Part shown: positions 59,190-64,000 of the stretch, one piece after another | Numbering within the stretch: the first letter of the stretch is position 1 | Layout of the letters: each line of letters starts with the position of its first letter | Assembly (NCBI RefSeq): GCF_947331465.1 | Contig: NZ_CAMZOK010000001.1 | Span: 1,302,001 to 1,366,000, forward strand | Direction of reading: 5' to 3' | DNA from: Shimia sp. Alg240-R146 | Lineage (GTDB): Bacteria; Pseudomonadota; Alphaproteobacteria; Rhodobacterales; Rhodobacteraceae | DNA length: 64,000 bases | Notes under the pieces: model-generated | The model's input: only the letters and a program-made list of their open reading frames with translations | The model's database searches: none | What the model was told of the DNA's origin: nothing | Position numbers and translations under genes: made by a program

Positions 59190-60845
59190 ATGTCGGAAAT
59201 CGAACGCGAAGCCATGGAATATGATGTTGTCATCGTCGGTGCGGGTCCTGCGGGCCTGTCAGCCGCGATCCGACTGAAGCAGTTGGATGCCGACCTTGAT
59301 GTTGTGGTTCTGGAAAAGGGCTCCGAAGTGGGCGCGCACATCTTGTCTGGTGCCGTGCTTGACCCTTGTGGTCTGGACGCTCTGATCCCTGATTGGAAAG
59401 AAAAAGGGGCACCGCTGAACACACCGGTCACAGAAGACCACTTCTATATGTTGGGTGAAGCGGGCGAGATCCGCATCCCGAACTTCCCGATGCCGCCGCT
59501 GATGAACAACCATGGCAACTACATCGTGTCGATGGGCAATGTCTGTCGCTGGATGGCTGAGCAGGCAGAAGAGCTGGGCGTGGAAATTTTCCCCGGCATG
59601 GCGTGTTCCGAGCTGGTTTATGGCGAAAACGGCGAAGTCAAAGGCGTCGTGGCCGGTGTCTTTGGTCTGGAAGAAGATGGCACCTATGGCCCCAACACCG
59701 AGCCCGGCATGGAGCTTCACGGCAAGTATGTCTTCCTGTCCGAAGGCGTGCGTGGCTCGCTCTCCAAAGAGGTGATCGAGAAATTCGACCTGCAGGCCGG
59801 AAAAGAGCCGCAAAAGTACGGCGTTGGCATGAAGGAAATCTGGGAGATCGACCCAGCCAAGCACAAAGAGGGTTCTGTTACCCACACAATGGGCTGGCCT
59901 TTGAACTCCAACGCGGGCGGGGGGTCGTTTGTCTACCATCTTGAAAACAATCAGGTCTACGTCGGCTTTGTGGTTCACCTGAACTACAAAAACCCGCACA
60001 TGTTCCCATACATGGAATTCCAGCGCTTCAAGCATCACCCGATGATTGCCGAACTGCTGGAAGGCGGCAAGCGTGTGGCCTATGGCGCGCGTGCGATCAC
60101 CGAAGGCGGCTATCAGTCGATGCCGAAACTGGTGGCTCCTGGCGTGGCGCTGCTTGGCTGTTCTGCGGGTATGGTCAACGTGCCGCGCATCAAGGGCAAC
60201 CACAACGCGATGCTGTCCGGTAAAGCGGCAGCGGAAGCAGCCTTTGACGCGATCAAGGCCGAGCGGTCCGGTGATGAGCTGAGCATCTACGAACTGGACG
60301 TGCGCGATGGCGCGATTGGCAAAGACCTCAAGAAGGTGCGCAACGTTAAACCGATGTGGTCCAAGTGGGGCCTGATGCCGTCGCTGGTTCTGGGTGGCTT
60401 TGACATGTGGTTCCAGACGATCTTTGGCGGGTTTTCGCTGTTTGGCACGCTGGGGCATGGCAAAAACGATGCGGAAGCAACCGAAGAAGCGTCCAAGCAC
60501 AAGCCGATTGATTATCCCAAGCCCGACGGCAAGTTGAGCTTTGATCGATTGACCAACGTCAGCTTCTCGATGACCAATCATGAGGAAAGCCAACCTTGTC
60601 ACTTGAAGCTGGCTGATCCTGCGGTGCCGACTGCGGTCAACCTGCCCAAATATGCAGAGCCCGCGCAGCGCTATTGCCCGGCTGGCGTGTATGAAATTGT
60701 TGAAGAAGAGGGCAGCGATCCGCGGTTTGTGGTGAACTTCCAGAACTGCGTGCACTGCAAGACTTGTGACATCAAAGATCCGAGCCAGAACATCACATGG
60801 ACCACGCCACAAGGTGGTGACGGGCCGAATTACCCGAACATGTGA
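59190..60845 (+). CDS. Electron transfer flavoprotein-ubiquinone oxidoreductase
   Basis: A 551-residue membrane-associated enzyme: FAD motif VVIVGAGPAGLSAAIRL near residue 15, ubiquinone-contact region near 100-260, and the 4Fe-4S ligands CPAGVYE, CVHCKTCDIKDP near the end. It passes electrons from ETF (fed by acyl-CoA dehydrogenases such as the one at 47375) to ubiquinone. ATG 59190 follows GGGAAGGGA; an ATG 42 bp earlier is in frame but less well placed. Confidence 0.95.
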   Translation: MSEIEREAMEYDVVIVGAGPAGLSAAIRLKQLDADLDVVVLEKGSEVGAHILSGAVLDPCGLDALIPDWKEKGAPLNTPVTEDHFYMLGEAGEIRIPNFPMPPLMNNHGNYIVSMGNVCRWMAEQAEELGVEIFPGMACSELVYGENGEVKGVVAGVFGLEEDGTYGPNTEPGMELHGKYVFLSEGVRGSLSKEVIEKFDLQAGKEPQKYGVGMKEIWEIDPAKHKEGSVTHTMGWPLNSNAGGGSFVYHLENNQVYVGFVVHLNYKNPHMFPYMEFQRFKHHPMIAELLEGGKRVAYGARAITEGGYQSMPKLVAPGVALLGCSAGMVNVPRIKGNHNAMLSGKAAAEAAFDAIKAERSGDELSIYELDVRDGAIGKDLKKVRNVKPMWSKWGLMPSLVLGGFDMWFQTIFGGFSLFGTLGHGKNDAEATEEASKHKPIDYPKPDGKLSFDRLTNVSFSMTNHEESQPCHLKLADPAVPTAVNLPKYAEPAQRYCPAGVYEIVEEEGSDPRFVVNFQNCVHCKTCDIKDPSQNITWTTPQGGDGPNYPNM

Positions 60846-60915
60846 CGGGTTTGTCGTTGGAAAGCGACATTCCGGCAGTGGCTGAGGAACATGGTTTTCG
60901 ACGGCATGAAAATAA

Positions 60916-60953
60916 AAAGAGCTCCGAGCAGGGAAACCCGCTCGGAGCTTTTG
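60916..60953 (+). terminator. Rho-independent terminator after ETF-QO
   Basis: Arms AGCTCCGAGC and GCTCGGAGCT (60920-60929 and 60940-60949), with GGG-aaa-CCC extending the stem toward the loop, then TTTTG. Strong. Confidence 0.9.
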
Positions 60954-61144
60954 TTTGGGTGAGGGGATGGACTGGACTTTTGCAATGCGTTGGTTTGCAA
61001 GCCCTGCCGGCAGGCCTGCAACGCGAGAGCGGCACACACAATGTTCACTTCTTGGACAACAAACCGCTCATTGCCCTTTTGGACCATTGCTAGTCTGTTG
61101 GGCGCGGACTACCTTTCGTTGGTGATTTGAACAGGGAGTTGCCC

Positions 61145-62860
61145 GTGGCCCATCGATTTTTCCGCTCCGTTGCCGTTTCGGCGTTGCTGGCGGCGTTTGC
61201 CGTGCCGGTAAGTGCCGAGGGAGGGGCAGGGTCTTACCTTGCAGCCCGACAGGCAAGTTATGGCAGCGATTATGCGAGTTCCGCGCGCTATTATTCTGAG
61301 GCGTTGACCAAAGATCCGTCCAACCCTGCCTTGCTGGAGAACACCGTTCTGGCGTTTTTGGCGCTGGGTCAGATGGACCGTGCGATGCCAGTGGCGCGCA
61401 AGCTGGACGGAGACGGGTTCAAAAGCCAGATCGCCGAAATGGTGATCACATCCGGCATGGTGCAGGACGGCCAGTATTCTGAACTTTTGACACGTATGGA
61501 AACGCGTGGCGTTGGGCCATTGGTGGACGGGCTTATGAAAGCTTGGGCGCATATCGGGCGCGGATCTATGTCCGAGGCGGTCGCAGCTTTTGATTCCGTG
61601 GCAACCGAACCGATGCTTGGGGGCTTTTCAGCCTATCACAAAGCTTTGGCGATGGCCTCGGTTGGCGATTTCGAAGGCGCGCAGTTGATCTTTGACAACA
61701 GTGCGGAAAACGGCCTTCAACACACGCGCCGCGGCGTGATGGCCGAGGTCGAAGTGCTGAGCCAGCTTGAGCGCAACGAAGATGCTTTGGCGTTGCTTGA
61801 GGACGTGTTCGGCGGTGATCTGGATCCGGAACTGCGCCAAATGCAGGCGGATTTGCGGGATGGAAAACAGCTGGCGTTCACCCATATTCGCGGGGCGCAG
61901 GATGGCATTGCCGAAGTGTATTACACAATTGGCAGCGCGCTTCAGGCTGAGGCCAACGCAGATTACACACTGCTGTACACCCGGATCTCCGAATTCCTGC
62001 GGTCAGATCACATCGAGGCCCTCCTTTTGAGCGCCGAGCTGTTGGAACAGCTGGGGCAGTTCGAACTGGCGTCTCAGGCTTATCGTCGTGTTCCGGCAGA
62101 GCATCCATCGTTCCACGCAGCCGAAATGGGTCGTGCCGAGGCGTTGCGCGAATCGGGAAAAGTTGACGCCGCAATTGAAGTTCTGGAGCAACTGGCGCGA
62201 AGCCAGGGGACGTTGCCCTATGTGCATTCCGCGCTGGGGGACTTACACCGGCAAGAGCGGGAGTTTGAACGCGCTGTGGCCGCTTATGACACAGCGATTG
62301 AGATTTTTGACACCTTGGAACAACAACAGTGGTTCCTGTTTTACGCCCGCGGCATTTCCCACGAACGGCTGGAGAATTGGGAGAAGTCAGAAGCGGATTT
62401 CCGGACTGCGCTTGAACTCAACCCCGAGCAGCCGCAGGTTTTGAACTACCTTGGGTACTCGCTGGTGGAAAAGCAGATCAAGCTCGACGAAGCGTTGGAC
62501 ATGATTGAGCGCGCTGTCGCGGCGCGGCCTGACAGCGGCTACATCGTCGACAGCCTCGGCTGGGTTCTTTTCCGTTTGGGGCGGTATGACGAAGCGGTTA
62601 TTCAAATGGAACGTGCGGCGGAATTGATGCCGGTTGATCCGGTAGTGAATGACCATTTGGGCGACAGTTTTTGGGCTGTGGGACGCAAACTTGAAGCGCA
62701 GTTTCAATGGCGGCGCGCATTGAGCTTTGTGGATGAGGAAACAGCGGAAGAAGCCAAGCCAGACCGTATTCGACGCAAGCTTGAAGTTGGGCTGGATCAA
62801 GTTCTGGAGGAAGAAGGCGCCGCGCCTCTGAATGTGGACAATGGCTCAGAAGAAGGTTGA
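61145..62860 (+). CDS. Secreted TPR-repeat protein
   Basis: A 571-residue protein with a signal peptide (cleavage after PVSA) and at least six TPR-like helix pairs, clearest in the second half (VDAAIEVLEQLARSQGTLPY, ALGDLHRQEREFERAVAAYD, YLGYSLVEKQIKLDEALDMI). GTG 61145 is chosen, with AGGGA before it. Probably periplasmic scaffold or assembly factor. Its end overlaps ispE by 20 bp, a linkage typical of Rhodobacterales. Confidence 0.87.
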   Translation: MAHRFFRSVAVSALLAAFAVPVSAEGGAGSYLAARQASYGSDYASSARYYSEALTKDPSNPALLENTVLAFLALGQMDRAMPVARKLDGDGFKSQIAEMVITSGMVQDGQYSELLTRMETRGVGPLVDGLMKAWAHIGRGSMSEAVAAFDSVATEPMLGGFSAYHKALAMASVGDFEGAQLIFDNSAENGLQHTRRGVMAEVEVLSQLERNEDALALLEDVFGGDLDPELRQMQADLRDGKQLAFTHIRGAQDGIAEVYYTIGSALQAEANADYTLLYTRISEFLRSDHIEALLLSAELLEQLGQFELASQAYRRVPAEHPSFHAAEMGRAEALRESGKVDAAIEVLEQLARSQGTLPYVHSALGDLHRQEREFERAVAAYDTAIEIFDTLEQQQWFLFYARGISHERLENWEKSEADFRTALELNPEQPQVLNYLGYSLVEKQIKLDEALDMIERAVAARPDSGYIVDSLGWVLFRLGRYDEAVIQMERAAELMPVDPVVNDHLGDSFWAVGRKLEAQFQWRRALSFVDEETAEEAKPDRIRRKLEVGLDQVLEEEGAAPLNVDNGSEEG

Positions 62861-63695
62861 GGCCTTTGCGCCGGCCAAGATTAATCTGACATTACATGTG
62901 ACAGGGCAACGGGCGGATGGGTATCATCTGCTCGATTCTCTGGTGATGTTTGCGGATGTAGGCGACAAGATTACGGTCGAAGCGGCGGATGAAACGACTG
63001 TCTCTGTGATCGGACCGATGGCTGCGGGTGTTCCGACAGATCAGCGCAACCTCGTGTTTCAAGCCGCAGAGCTACTTGGGGTGAACGCGAAGATCACGCT
63101 TGAGAAGCATCTGCCTGCTGCAGCTGGGATCGGCGGCGGTTCATCAGACGCCGCTGCCGCGCTGAGAGCCTTGACCACGCTATACAACATTCCAAATCCC
63201 TCGGTGGAAGAGATATTGAGGCTCGGTGCGGATGTGCCGGTCTGTCTTGAACCGGATTTGACCCGAATGTCAGGGATCGGAGAGAAGATCACCCGGTTGG
63301 GAACCGGGGCCGATTGGCCAATGATTTTGGTAAATCCGCGTGTGGATGTGCCAACCCCCAAGGTATTCAAAGCACTTCCGAACAAAAGTAATTCCCCAAT
63401 GCCAGAGGGGTTCCCTGATTGGTTTGAAGACGATTTGGCGGTGTCTTGGCTTGCGGCGCGACGCAATGATCTGGAAGCGCCAGCAATCGCGATCGAGCCT
63501 GTGATTGGCACATGCCTGGAGGAGCTTGGCCTGAGCCAGGGGTGTTTGCTGGCACGAATGTCCGGCTCGGGTGCGACGTGCTTTGGCATCTACAAAACTG
63601 ATGCACTCCGCGATCAGGCATTGGCACAGTTGCGCCGCGATTTCCCGAAATGGTGGATTGTTCCAACCGAAGACTGCGTCGTGAAGTTTCGTTAG
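62841..63695 (+). CDS. ispE: 4-diphosphocytidyl-2-C-methyl-D-erythritol kinase
   Basis: A 284-residue GHMP kinase: FAPAKINLTLHVTGQRADGYH at the start, ATP motif LPAAAGIGGGSSDAAAALR near 90 and ARMSGSGATCFGIY near 240. It phosphorylates CDP-ME in the MEP isoprenoid pathway. ATG 62841 is preferred; another ATG three codons earlier is in frame. The next gene in convergent orientation, a polyprenyl synthase, belongs to the same isoprenoid theme. Confidence 0.93.
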   Translation: MAQKKVEAFAPAKINLTLHVTGQRADGYHLLDSLVMFADVGDKITVEAADETTVSVIGPMAAGVPTDQRNLVFQAAELLGVNAKITLEKHLPAAAGIGGGSSDAAAALRALTTLYNIPNPSVEEILRLGADVPVCLEPDLTRMSGIGEKITRLGTGADWPMILVNPRVDVPTPKVFKALPNKSNSPMPEGFPDWFEDDLAVSWLAARRNDLEAPAIAIEPVIGTCLEELGLSQGCLLARMSGSGATCFGIYKTDALRDQALAQLRRDFPKWWIVPTEDCVVKFR

Positions 63696-63708
63696 GCCAT
63701 AAGCGCGA

Positions 63709-64000
63709 TCAGTTCAGGCGTGCCACCACGTAGTCGGCAATGTCGCTTAGCAAATCGCGGATTTCGTGAGCCGGCAACGAGGAAATCGCTGATTTGGCTC
63801 TTTCAGCCCAGACCAAAGCATCGTCCCGTGTTGCTGAAAGCGTGCCGTACTTCGCCATCAGGGCCAACGCATGGTCCAAGTCACCGTCGTCCTGACGTCC
63901 TTTTTCGATGGTGCGCACCCAAAAGTCTCGTTCTTCGCTGGTGGCCTGCGCCACAGCTTTGATCACCGGTAAAGTCAATTTGCGCTCGCGGAAATCGTCG
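63709..64000 (-). CDS. Polyprenyl diphosphate synthase, C-terminal part
   Basis: About 96 C-terminal residues are in the window; the N-terminus lies past the right edge. The visible part begins DDFRERKLTLPVI, the conserved segment after the second Asp-rich motif of octa/decaprenyl diphosphate synthases (ubiquinone side-chain enzymes), and ends in the helical LSDIADYVVARLN. Convergent with ispE, 13 bp between stops. Confidence 0.87.
   Translation of the reverse strand, partial: DDFRERKLTLPVIKAVAQATSEERDFWVRTIEKGRQDDGDLDHALALMAKYGTLSATRDDALVWAERAKSAISSLPAHEIRDLLSDIADYVVARLN

Noticed and set aside
59259..61037. Long open frame (592 codons) on the minus strand
   Set aside because: Lies antisense to the well-defined ETF-ubiquinone oxidoreductase gene; composition is a mirror of its codon bias, with many His/Arg/Gln residues and no domain.

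Overview
The window reads as a chromosomal segment of a marine alphaproteobacterium of the Rhodobacterales (roseobacter type). The support is family-level: a class I lysyl-tRNA synthetase, an orphan aa3-type cytochrome oxidase subunit IV, a class of acyl-CoA dehydrogenases common in that group, a TPR gene directly before ispE, dense ATGA gene overlaps, and moderately high GC with frequent GTG/TTG starts. I see no rRNA, tRNA, insertion sequence, prophage block or CRISPR array. Species is not assigned.

Layout. 1-3.6 kb: a YbbP/YbbA-type ABC exporter (permease cut by the left edge) divergent from a TesA-like esterase, then an unusual SRAP/YedK-like protein and a cold-shock gene. 4.0-16.4 kb: a reductive pyrimidine-degradation locus. 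It holds dihydropyrimidine dehydrogenase (preT, preA), two RutR-like TetR regulators, an N-carbamoyl-beta-alanine amidohydrolase, a small unknown gene, dihydropyrimidinase, two A/T-richer unknown genes, and an NMT1/THI5-type ABC transporter with an unknown secreted protein inserted between ATPase and permease. RutR-like operators (TTGACC-N4-GGTCA) lie before preT and in the regulator/amidohydrolase divergent gap. Together these would import a pyrimidine-like compound and degrade uracil/thymine to beta-amino acids. 16.5-32.9 kb: mixed housekeeping genes (trxC, flavoprotein, thioesterase, ettA, nadD, PBP4-type dacB, hybrid histidine kinase, lysK-type LysRS) and small unknown proteins.

33-47 kb: a large beta-helix protein, a DMT exporter, argD-argF preceded by what looks like an arginine-rich leader peptide with attenuator-like structure, a ketopantoate-reductase-like gene, a phosphate permease, Nudix, hrpB, meaB and a Sua5/TsaC gene. 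47-52.6 kb: acyl-CoA dehydrogenase with a metallo-beta-lactamase-fold hydrolase, a 44-residue cytochrome oxidase subunit, a lipoprotein and azlCD. 52.7-56.6 kb: a molybdenum-cofactor operon (fdhD, unknown membrane gene, mobA, mobB, moeA). 56.7-64 kb: an extensin/M15-like peptidase, a membrane coiled-coil protein with greA, ETF-ubiquinone oxidoreductase, the TPR protein, ispE and the C-terminal end of a polyprenyl diphosphate synthase.

Most noteworthy: (i) the 17-codon ORF upstream of argD with four consecutive Arg codons, a candidate arginine attenuator; (ii) an SRAP-family protein whose essential Cys2 is replaced by Pro while the other catalytic residues remain; (iii) unknown genes embedded in the pyrimidine and molybdenum-cofactor operons.
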